Assembly (NCBI GenBank): GCA_004552515.1
Contig: SFOF01000011.1
Coordinates: 1 to 24,611 of the forward strand
DNA from: Clostridiales bacterium
GTDB taxonomy: Bacteria > Bacillota > Clostridia > Christensenellales > Aristaeellaceae
Direction: 5' to 3'
Length of the DNA stretch: 24,611 bases
Shown here: positions 18,268-24,611 of the stretch, in pieces
Layout: the number at the start of each line of letters is the position of its first letter
Position numbering within the stretch: position 1 is the first letter of the stretch
Notes under the pieces: generated by a model
What the model saw: the letters and a program-made list of their open reading frames with translations, nothing else
What the model was told of the DNA's origin: nothing
Databases searched by the model: none
Translations under genes and position numbers: made by a program

Positions 18268-19308
18268 CTATTGGGCGCGCGCGCTGCGGTATTCCTGCGG
18301 CGTCATGCCCGTGCGCTTCTTGACCAGCTGCGTCAGGTGCCCCGCGTTGGCATAGCCCACCGCCTCGGCCACGGCGCGCACATTGAGCAGCGTGTCCTCG
18401 AGCAGCTTGAGCGCCTCGCTCACGCGCTTGTCGGTGATGCAGGTGAGCACCGTGTCGCCGGTCGTTTTGGCGAAGAGCCGCCCCAGATGATCGGGCGAAT
18501 AGCTGAACGCCGCCGCCACTGTTCCCAGGCTGAGATCGGGGTCGGCATAGTGCCGCTCGATATAGGCGCGCACCTGCTGGCACAGCTCGCAGTAATAGGA
18601 ATCCTCCGCCCGATCCGCGCCCGCGGAGTACAGATCGATCGTCGTAAGCAGCATATCCATGGTGAATTTGGCCCCGCGCACGCTGGCAAGCGCCTCGCTG
18701 CGGCGTTCGCGGGCGGCGGGCGCGTCGGTCTGCGCGCGGAAGTAGAGATCAATCAGGCGGATGCACAGCGCGCGCACCAGCGCCGGCTCGCGCGCCAGCA
18801 TGGCCGAGGCGGCCGCGACGCGCCGGAACAGCGCGCTGAAATAGTCGCCGTCCCGCTCCGCGATGGCGCGCAATATCTCATCCTCGCTCTCCTGCTCCCA
18901 GGTCATGCGGAAGAAATAGTCCTTCTCGTCGCTGTCGTGCCCCAGCGTGCGCAGCAGGTTGGTCAGATAGTCGATCTTCCTGCGGTCGATGGGCTTTAAC
19001 ACATAGTCGGCCACATGATAGCGCATCCCCAGCCGCGCGGCAGAAAAGTCCTCGTAGGCAGTCAGGAAGATGAACGCCACGTCGCTCATCACGTCCATGA
19101 TCCGCTGGCAGAAGGCCGCGCCGTCCAGCCCGGGCATCACCAGATCGGATATGATCACGTCCGGCATGACGTCGATCGCCAGCTGGAAGCCCTCCTCGCC
19201 GCTGTAGGCCACGCCGGAAAGCTCCATGTCGATTTCCTTCCACGGGATCAGCCTCTCCAGGCACAGTCCGACCTGCCTGTCGTCGTCCACCACGATGACC
19301 TTGCGCAC
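18268..19308 (-). CDS. YesN-type response regulator with AraC DNA-binding domain
   Basis: A 346-residue regulator. The N-terminal receiver (about 1-120) has the acidic pair in VVDDD, phosphate-acceptor Asp55 (IISDLVMPG) and Lys105 (LKPID). A middle helical region follows. The last 100 residues form an AraC/XylS double helix-turn-helix (LGTVAAAFSYSPDHLGRLF, then VRAVAEAVGYANAGHLTQLV). A GTG start at 19308 is chosen because a full AAGGAGG (19317-19323) lies 8 bases upstream. The ATG at 19326 overlaps that site and would add six residues. It is the first gene of the minus-strand operon, 30 bases before its kinase. It probably controls the divergent importer genes. Confidence 0.93.
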   Translation of the reverse strand: MRKVIVVDDDRQVGLCLERLIPWKEIDMELSGVAYSGEEGFQLAIDVMPDVIISDLVMPGLDGAAFCQRIMDVMSDVAFIFLTAYEDFSAARLGMRYHVADYVLKPIDRRKIDYLTNLLRTLGHDSDEKDYFFRMTWEQESEDEILRAIAERDGDYFSALFRRVAAASAMLAREPALVRALCIRLIDLYFRAQTDAPAARERRSEALASVRGAKFTMDMLLTTIDLYSAGADRAEDSYYCELCQQVRAYIERHYADPDLSLGTVAAAFSYSPDHLGRLFAKTTGDTVLTCITDKRVSEALKLLEDTLLNVRAVAEAVGYANAGHLTQLVKKRTGMTPQEYRSARAQ

Positions 19309-19340
19309 GGCGGCCGCCTCCTTCATATCGTTCTGCGCTT

Positions 19341-19349
19341 ATTATAGCA
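19341..19349 (-). promoter_or_regulatory. Promoter of the two-component operon
   Basis: On the minus strand TGCTATAAT (19341-19349) is a perfect -10 with the TGn extension. The -35 region at 17-18 bases is poor (TTTGCT), so the extended -10 or an activator must carry it. Transcription would start near 19334, about 25 bases before the GTG start. Confidence 0.7.
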
Positions 19350-19536
19350 TAGATTGTTAAAAAAGCAAAGGGAGCGCCGCGCATTATTTCAAAAAATCCG
19401 TCCGCCATAACGCCGTCTTTCCAATTCCGCAACGCCCGGAGAGCTTCCCGTCAAATTCACGCGCCGTTTTTCGGCCATAGCGCCCGACTTAACATAACAT
19501 GACGGAATTGCGTTGTCCATATCGGAAAATCGCTAT

Positions 19537-19565
19537 TTAATAGTCACATAATCCTGTGTTATACT
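19537..19565 (+). promoter_or_regulatory. Candidate promoter of the importer genes
   Basis: TTAATA (19537-19542), 17 bases and TATACT (19560-19565) precede the first permease gene. The -35 is weak, as expected for a promoter that needs an activator such as the divergent AraC-type regulator. The rest of the 19350-19536 gap shows no gene. Confidence 0.5.
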
Positions 19566-19602
19566 TTATATATTCCAAACGCGAAGGAGAGATCAGTCCG
19601 AC

Positions 19603-20532
19603 ATGACGCGGCTCAAGCATTTTTTCAGGGAATCCTTCCGGAATCGGGCGCTCATCATCATGGCGCTGCCGGGCATCATACTGGTTTTCATGTTCAACTA
19701 TATGCCCATGTTCGGCATATCGATCGCCTTTAAGAACTTCAATTACGGCAAGGGCATCCTGGGCAGCCCCTGGTGCGGGCTGGACAACTTCAAGATGCTC
19801 ATCACCAACATGAACGTCACCAGCCGCATCGTGCGCAACACCTTGGGCTACTATTTCCTCTTCACGGCGGTGGGCACCGTCGCCAATGTGGCGCTGGCCA
19901 TCGCGCTTTACGAGTGCGTGTTCAAGCGCTACGCCAAGGTGACGCAGACCATCATGATCATGCCCACGTTCATCTCCTTCATCGCCGTCACCTATATCGT
20001 CAACGCGCTGCTCAACAACGCGACCGGTATGTTCAACAACATCCTCAAGTCCATGGGCAAAGAAACGATCAACTGGTATCTCTCCCCGCAGTACTGGCCG
20101 GCCATCCTGACCGTCGTCAACGTCTGGAAGGGCACGGGCTACGGCTCGATCATGTATCTCTCCGCGCTCTCGGGCATGGATCAGGAGATCTTCGAGGCCG
20201 CACAGATCGACGGCGCGACCAAGGGCCAGCAGATCCGCTATATCACGCTGCCCATGCTCACCGGCATGATCTGCATACTGCTCCTGCTGGGTCTGGGCGG
20301 CATCATGCACTCCAACACCGGCCTTCACTATCAGGTCACGAAGAACGTCGGCCTGCTCTATTCCACCACGCAGACCATCGACGCGTTCATACTCAACGCC
20401 CTCACCTCGGGCACGTCGAACTTCGGCATGAACGCGGCGGTCACGTTCTTCCAGTCGGTCGTCGGCTGCGTCATGGTGGTCGCGACCAACCTCATCGTGC
20501 GCCGCTGGGATCCCGACAAGGCGCTGTTCTGA
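19603..20532 (+). CDS. CUT1-type ABC transporter permease (LplB/YteP-like)
   Basis: A 309-residue membrane protein with about six hydrophobic segments, the first at 16-36 (LIIMALPGIILVFMFNYMPM). The EAA loop that docks the ATPase is EIFEAAQIDGATKGQQ, about 195-210. It belongs to the binding-protein-dependent permeases for oligosaccharides or similar solutes. AAGGAGA at 19584-19590 lies a long 12 bases from the ATG. The second permease follows 20 bases after the stop, so the pair forms one heterodimeric channel. The substrate cannot be told from the sequence. Confidence 0.93.
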   Translation: MTRLKHFFRESFRNRALIIMALPGIILVFMFNYMPMFGISIAFKNFNYGKGILGSPWCGLDNFKMLITNMNVTSRIVRNTLGYYFLFTAVGTVANVALAIALYECVFKRYAKVTQTIMIMPTFISFIAVTYIVNALLNNATGMFNNILKSMGKETINWYLSPQYWPAILTVVNVWKGTGYGSIMYLSALSGMDQEIFEAAQIDGATKGQQIRYITLPMLTGMICILLLLGLGGIMHSNTGLHYQVTKNVGLLYSTTQTIDAFILNALTSGTSNFGMNAAVTFFQSVVGCVMVVATNLIVRRWDPDKALF

Positions 20533-20552
20533 GCGGGAAGGAGAGATAAATC

Positions 20553-21467
20553 ATGCGCGAAAAAGAACTCACCCACAAAGGGCCCGCCCGCGGCCAGTAT
20601 GTGCTGGCCTTCATCCTCGGCCTGTTTACGCTGTTCTGCTTCCTGCCTGTGCTGCTGGTGGTCATCGTCTCCTTCAGCTCTGAAGCGAGCGTCGCCGCCA
20701 AGGGCTTCAGCTTCTTCCCGACGGAATGGTCGACCAAGGCGTACGACTATGTGCTCAAGTTCGGCCGGCAGCTGCTCGTCTCCTACGGCGTGACCACGTT
20801 CGTGGCCGTGTTCGGCACGCTGCTCTCGCTGTGGCTCACATCGATGTTCGCCTATTCGCTCAGCCGCAAGAACTTCAACTGGAGAAACGGCCTGTCGGTC
20901 TATCTGCTCATCACGATGCTCTTCTCCGGCGGCACGCTGGGCGGCTATCTCATCAACACCAATGTGTTCCATCTCAAGAACACGCTCTGGGTACTCATCC
21001 TGCCCGGCTGCATCACGACGATGAACGTCATCGTCATGCGCACATTCATCAACACCAACGTGCCCGATTCCCTCGTCGAGGCCGCCAAGATCGACGGCGC
21101 GTCCGATTACCGGCTGTTCTTCGTCATCATCGTGCCGATCATGGCGCCGGTGCTGGCGGCGCTGGGCTTCATGACCGCCATCGGCCACTGGAACCAGTGG
21201 ATGACCTCGTATCTCTACATCACCAAATCCGAGCTGACGACGCTCCAGCACATGCTGATGAAGATCGAAAAGAACCTCGATTTCCTGAAGGAGCAGCTCG
21301 CGCAGGGTCAGCTCAGCCCCGAGCAGATTGAAGAATTCAAGAACGCCCCCTCCGAAACGGCGCGCATGGCCATGCTGTTCTGCACGCTGGGGCCGGTGCT
21401 GGTGGTCTATCCCTTCTTCCAGCGCTTCTTCATCAAGGGCATGACCGTGGGCGCGGTCAAAGGCTGA
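20553..21467 (+). CDS. CUT1-type ABC transporter permease (LplC/YtcP-like)
   Basis: A 304-residue membrane protein, partner of the preceding permease. Hydrophobic segments begin at about 16-40. The EAA loop reads SLVEAAKIDGASDYRLFF (about 173-190). A charged, probably helical and soluble stretch at about 236-272 (KIEKNLDFLKEQL, SPEQIEEF) sits before the last membrane segment, where it could contact the binding protein or ATPase. GGAAGGAGA lies upstream of the ATG. A palindrome-rich gap separates it from the solute-binding protein gene. Confidence 0.93.
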   Translation: MREKELTHKGPARGQYVLAFILGLFTLFCFLPVLLVVIVSFSSEASVAAKGFSFFPTEWSTKAYDYVLKFGRQLLVSYGVTTFVAVFGTLLSLWLTSMFAYSLSRKNFNWRNGLSVYLLITMLFSGGTLGGYLINTNVFHLKNTLWVLILPGCITTMNVIVMRTFINTNVPDSLVEAAKIDGASDYRLFFVIIVPIMAPVLAALGFMTAIGHWNQWMTSYLYITKSELTTLQHMLMKIEKNLDFLKEQLAQGQLSPEQIEEFKNAPSETARMAMLFCTLGPVLVVYPFFQRFFIKGMTVGAVKG

Positions 21468-21473
21468 CTTTTT

Positions 21474-21545
21474 AATTCGGAATGCGCAATTCGGAATTAT
21501 TTCCGGTATTTTCAATTCCGCATTTCTAATTCCGAATTCCGTATT
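21474..21545. repeat. AT-rich cluster of ATTCGG/CCGAAT palindromic repeats
   Basis: The gap between the second permease and the binding-protein gene holds alternating copies of AATTCGG and AATTCCG (from 21474, 21488, 21514, 21528 and 21534). Together they can fold as inverted repeats: the left block AATTCGGAAT pairs with the right-hand AATTCCG copies. The stretch is much more AT-rich than its surroundings. It could act as an RNA processing or stabilising element that sets the binding protein at a higher level than the permeases, or as a dispersed intergenic repeat. Confidence 0.55.
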
Positions 21546-21601
21546 ATTATGATGTTTGCGCCCTCAGGCGTATACATAAATAGAACAAGGAGGACACCCC
21601 A

Positions 21602-23050
21602 ATGAAGAAAATCCTGTCTCTGGTTCTCGCGCTGGCCATGGTTCTGTCCATGGGTCTGATCGGTACCGCCCACGCGGACGATTCGGACGTGACGCTGCGC
21701 ATCTTCCTGCTGGACAAGCCCACTCCCGACGATCAGATGGTCACCGACGAGCTGACCAAGTACGTCTTTGACAAGCTGGGCTTCAACATCGAGCTGGTCA
21801 AGACCGACGGCTACGGCTCCCAGCTGCCCCTGCTGCTCGCCTCCGACGAGCAGATGGACGCGTGCTTCGACGCGGGCTGGATGGACTATTACAACCGTGT
21901 CCGCACCGGCGCGTACGCCGAGCTGAGCGAGCTGCTCAAGCTCACCCCCAAGCTGGTCGAGACCATCCCGGACGTGTTCTGGGATGGCGCGAAGGTGGAC
22001 GGCGGCATTTACGGCGTGACCACCTATAAGGAAACCGCCACCACCTGGGGCGTTTACTGCGAGAAGGAATTCATGGACAGCGTCAGCTTCGACTACAATT
22101 CCGTGGACGAGCTCTCCGACGTGGAGCCCCTGCTGGCCGCGCTGAAGGAATCGGGCGACCGCCCCGGCTTCATGCTGACCAACGGCGCCTCCCCCACCCA
22201 GCTGGTGAAGGTCGATATGTATCACAACTTCGACATGGTCGCCGGCGACTCTTCCTTCATGTCCGTCGTGCGCCGCACCGAGCCGGAAACCGTGCTCAAC
22301 TACTACGCCACCGAGGAATACAAGGCGTTCGTCACCATGATGAACGACTGGTACAACAAGGGCTACATCGCCGAGGACGTGCTCACCCGCACCGACTATA
22401 AGGAATACACCAACGCCCAGAAGATGGGTCTGGCCTGGTTCGAGTCCGCGCCCCTGTCCGACTATGCGCAGACCGCTTCCTACGGCAAGGAAATCGTCGT
22501 CATGAGCACCTCGCCCGCGCTGAGCGAGACCGCCTCCGCCACCGGCTCCATGTTCTGCATCCCCGCCAAGTCGAAGTATCAGGAGCAGACCATCAAGTTC
22601 CTCGAGCTGTGGAACACCGATCCCTATGTCAAGAACACCATCTGCTACGGCCTTGAGGGCGTGCACTACACCGTCAACGACGACGGCCGCATCACCCGCG
22701 CCGCCGACGCCGGCGAGAAGTTCTCCGGCCAGAACTGGACGACCGGCAACTCCATGATCTCCTACGTTCTGGACAGCGAGCCGATCGACAAGTGGGAGCA
22801 GTACAAGGAATTCGGCGAGAAGGCCATCAGCGCCGTGACGCTGGGCTTCGCTCCCGACACCACCTCCATCCTGGATCAGATCGCCATGTGCCAGGCCGCG
22901 GTCGTCGAGTACGGCAACCTGCTGTCGCTGGGCACGCTTGATCCCGAGCAGTATCTGCCCATCTTCCTGGACGCGCTGAACGCCTCCGGCGCCGAGCAGA
23001 TCACCGCCGAGTTCCAGAAGCAGTACGACGCGTGGCGCGCCGCCAAGTAA
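21602..23050 (+). CDS. Extracellular solute-binding protein of the importer
   Basis: A 482-residue secreted protein with signal peptide MKKILSLVLALAMVLSMGLI; cleavage is likely after GTAHA (near residue 25). The mature part is of the LplA/YtcQ type (SBP family 1) and its C-terminal third resembles DUF3502. It would capture a sugar or glycoconjugate outside the cell and deliver it to the two permeases. It lacks the cysteine of a lipobox, although most Gram-positive binding proteins are lipid-anchored, so how it is retained is unclear. AAGGAGG (21587-21593) stands 8 bases before the ATG. A 14-bp terminator hairpin follows the stop. No ATPase gene is nearby. Confidence 0.92.
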   Translation: MKKILSLVLALAMVLSMGLIGTAHADDSDVTLRIFLLDKPTPDDQMVTDELTKYVFDKLGFNIELVKTDGYGSQLPLLLASDEQMDACFDAGWMDYYNRVRTGAYAELSELLKLTPKLVETIPDVFWDGAKVDGGIYGVTTYKETATTWGVYCEKEFMDSVSFDYNSVDELSDVEPLLAALKESGDRPGFMLTNGASPTQLVKVDMYHNFDMVAGDSSFMSVVRRTEPETVLNYYATEEYKAFVTMMNDWYNKGYIAEDVLTRTDYKEYTNAQKMGLAWFESAPLSDYAQTASYGKEIVVMSTSPALSETASATGSMFCIPAKSKYQEQTIKFLELWNTDPYVKNTICYGLEGVHYTVNDDGRITRAADAGEKFSGQNWTTGNSMISYVLDSEPIDKWEQYKEFGEKAISAVTLGFAPDTTSILDQIAMCQAAVVEYGNLLSLGTLDPEQYLPIFLDALNASGAEQITAEFQKQYDAWRAAK

Positions 23051-23066
23051 TCGCACATTCGCTCAT

Positions 23067-23108
23067 GCGGGCGGAGGATCCTATCGATCCTCCGCCCGCT
23101 CTTTATCT
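23067..23108 (+). terminator. Terminator of the importer genes
   Basis: A perfect 14-bp stem (23067-23080 with 23086-23099) with loop CTATC is followed by TCTTTATCTC. It closes the importer transcript 16 bases after the stop codon. Confidence 0.88.
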
Positions 23109-23215
23109 CCGAAAGCGGGCGCACGCCGCCGCATGCCCCCGCGCCCCGCTTTTTCGCAAAGAGCCAAACGCAGCCTGCGCGCAAAACCGGCCATGCAAAG
23201 TCCGTTTTTTGCGTC

Positions 23216-23244
23216 TTGACAGCGCGCGTTATCCGCATTACAAT
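23216..23244 (+). promoter_or_regulatory. Promoter of the SGNH hydrolase gene
   Basis: TTGACA (23216-23221), a 17-base spacer and TACAAT (23239-23244) form a strong sigma-A-type promoter. Transcription should begin near 23251, leaving an untranslated leader of about 230 bases. Confidence 0.82.
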
Positions 23245-23250
23245 ACACTC

Positions 23251-23482
23251 GAAACGCCGCCATGCGGCGCTCGCCCGAAGCCGCGGGCAGTCACAGTCCC
23301 GCGCGCAGCCGGACGGCATGGAAACACAGCGCCGGAAAAGCGACGCGCGCCACAGCCCCATGTACAGCCGGACGGCATGAGGGCGCTATCCCGACTTGCG
23401 ACAATGCGCGAATGTGCGCAGTTGCCGCGCCATGCGGCATACCAGAGCGTCTCAAAAGCACACACATAAGGAGGACTTCCCC
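23251..23482 (+). promoter_or_regulatory. Long structured leader with 29-base imperfect repeat
   Basis: No convincing gene lies here. A 29-base unit occurs at 23292-23320 and 23351-23379 with 24 matches; its last 15 bases (CAGCCGGACGGCATG) are identical. All differences are transitions. Small hairpins are also seen: CGCCGC/GCGGCG (23255-23269), CGCGGG/CCCGCG (23282-23303), and GCCGC/GCGGC (23424-23438). The leader ends at AAGGAGG (23468-23474). It matches no riboswitch class I know. Confidence 0.55.
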
Positions 23483-24478
23483 ATGAAGGATTTCAACGTC
23501 CACACATCCCCGCTGAAGGTCTACGGCGTGCCGAATTTTGAAAAGAACGGCATCCTGGAGCGCGTGCCCCGCGCCGTGCGCGAGCAGGTGCCCTCGCTCG
23601 ACTATCTCGGCCGGCGCACACCCGGCGCGCGGCTGGCCTTCCGCACCGATTCAGAGCATTTCGAGCTGCGCATCCGCTTCGAGGTCATCAATCCGGACAT
23701 CGGTATGTCGCTCTTCGCCTGCCAGTCGGCCAACGTCTATGTGGACGGGCGCTATCTGGGGCTTGCGCGGCCGGACAACTACTCGCAGCCGCTGGCCGTG
23801 GGCAAGTTTACCAAGGATAAAGCCATGCAGGACGTGATGATCTATCTGCCGCGCAACGAGATTATCTGCGACATCGTCGTTTCGATCGACGACGACGCGC
23901 GTCTGGAAGCGCCCACGCCCTATAAGCATCCCGTGCCGGTGATCTTCTACGGCTCCTCGATCACCGAGGGCGGCTGCTGCTCCCGCCCCGCCAACGCCTA
24001 TAACGCGCTGCTGTCGCGCTGGCTGGATTTCGATTATGTCAATCTGGGCTTCTCCGGCTCGGGCAAGGGCGAGCTGGCAATCGCCGATTACATCAACACG
24101 CTGGACAAGTGCGCCTTCGTGTACGATTACGACCACAACGCGCCCAGCGCCGAGCATCTCGCCGCGACGCACGAGCCGTTCTTCCGGCGCATCCGCGAGC
24201 ACAGCCCCGATCTGCCCGTGCTGATGCTCACCAAGCCGGACGCGGATTACGATCCCGAGTCGGGCAAGCGGCGCGATATTATCCGCGCCACCTATGAGCA
24301 CGCCGTGGCCGCGGGCGACAAGCGCGTGTGGTTCATCGACGGCGCGACCTATTACGGCGATACCGACCGCGACGCGTGCTCTGCGGACACCTGCCATCCG
24401 AACGATCTGGGGATGTACCGCATGGCGCAGACCATCCGGCCGGTGATGGAGGAGATGCTGGCGCTCGTCGATCGCTAA
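23483..24478 (+). CDS. SGNH/GDSL-type hydrolase, possibly a carbohydrate esterase
   Basis: A 331-residue protein with no signal peptide, so probably cytosolic. An N-terminal beta-rich domain (about 1-145) precedes the SGNH hydrolase domain. The blocks are visible: GSSITEGG with catalytic Ser159, NLGFSGSGKGE with Gly189, the DYDHN block with Asn219, and ADTCHPND with Asp302 and His305. This matches the Lipase_GDSL_3-like family, whose members include sugar deacetylases. The nearby importer suggests removal of acyl groups from an imported sugar, which is an inference. The start is set by AAGGAGG (23468-23474), 8 bases away; an in-frame ATG at 23396 lies in the leader and lacks a site. It has its own promoter. 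Confidence 0.9.
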   Translation: MKDFNVHTSPLKVYGVPNFEKNGILERVPRAVREQVPSLDYLGRRTPGARLAFRTDSEHFELRIRFEVINPDIGMSLFACQSANVYVDGRYLGLARPDNYSQPLAVGKFTKDKAMQDVMIYLPRNEIICDIVVSIDDDARLEAPTPYKHPVPVIFYGSSITEGGCCSRPANAYNALLSRWLDFDYVNLGFSGSGKGELAIADYINTLDKCAFVYDYDHNAPSAEHLAATHEPFFRRIREHSPDLPVLMLTKPDADYDPESGKRRDIIRATYEHAVAAGDKRVWFIDGATYYGDTDRDACSADTCHPNDLGMYRMAQTIRPVMEEMLALVDR

Positions 24479-24520
24479 CGCCCTCCTGTGCTTACGCACC
24501 CACACCGCGAATCAAATGAA

Positions 24521-24606
24521 GAGAGTCCAGAGAGTCGAAGACTCTTTGGCGCAGTCTGGGGCGCGGCCGCAGTGCGGCTTCCACATTTCGCCCCAGCGGA
24601 CTCCCC
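24521..24606. repeat. Nested multi-hairpin intergenic element
   Basis: An outer stem GAGTCC (24523-24528) with GGACTC (24598-24603) encloses two further hairpins. The first is CCAGAGAGTC, loop GAA, GACTCTTTGG (24527-24549). The second is CTGGGGCG (24556-24563) with CGCCCCAG (24589-24596), which itself holds GCCGC/GCGGC (24566-24578). The outer stem and first hairpin share two bases. The fold resembles a three-way junction. It may be a dispersed structured repeat or part of a terminator or RNA that continues past the window end. Confidence 0.6.
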
Positions 24607-24611
24607 GCGGA

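Noticed and set aside
23262..23486. Small ORF of 74 codons in the hydrolase leader
   Set aside because: It has no ribosome binding site, its composition is odd, and it overlaps the well-supported hydrolase start. The two repeat copies lie in different frames (59 bases apart), which argues against a coding repeat.

Overview
The window is a GC-rich, gene-dense chromosomal stretch. It probably comes from a Clostridia-type Bacillota (Firmicutes), perhaps a gut organism. The support is a full asparagine T-box leader, strong AAGGAGG ribosome binding sites, TTGACA-17-TATAAT promoters, an ANTAR (NitR-like) regulator next to glnA, LplB/LplC-type permeases and a YesM/YesN-type two-component pair. No rRNA, tRNA, CRISPR array, phage or transposase gene was seen. 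The genus cannot be told from the sequence.

Region 1 (1-12100) is a nitrogen-assimilation island. asnB (minus strand, behind an Asn T-box) diverges from glnA. Then follow, on the plus strand, an ANTAR antiterminator gene (nitR-like), gltB, gltD and an ammonium transporter fused to a P-II domain. Together they import ammonium, fix it into glutamine (GS), move the amide to 2-oxoglutarate (GOGAT) and make asparagine. Nearly every intergenic gap here holds a strong hairpin with a U-rich tail. The glnA and amt leaders also carry small six-base-loop hairpins that would exclude the terminator, so the ANTAR protein is a natural candidate antiterminator for the cluster. Three terminator-like hairpins separate amt from the next, convergent gene.

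Region 2 (12117-19350) is on the minus strand. A secreted SIMPL-domain protein stands at the left. To its right is a tightly packed six-gene unit, transcribed from about 19334 downward: AraC-type response regulator, YesM-type sensor kinase, hypoxanthine/uracil-DNA glycosylase, pyrimidine-nucleoside phosphorylase, a small AAA/ABC-type ATPase, and an unrecognised cysteine-containing protein of possible TIM-barrel type. The last five are joined by 4-base overlaps or gaps of 3-11 bases.

Region 3 (19537-24478) is on the plus strand, divergent from the two-component genes. It holds two CUT1-type permeases, an extracellular solute-binding protein without a lipobox cysteine, and, after a strong terminator and its own promoter, an SGNH-type esterase behind a 230-base leader with internal repeats. 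No ATPase for the importer is encoded here, so a shared one is presumably used. The divergent two-component pair is the likely regulator.

Both window edges carry non-coding structure: two hairpins with identical loops at the left (2-108), and a nested multi-hairpin element at the right (24523-24603).
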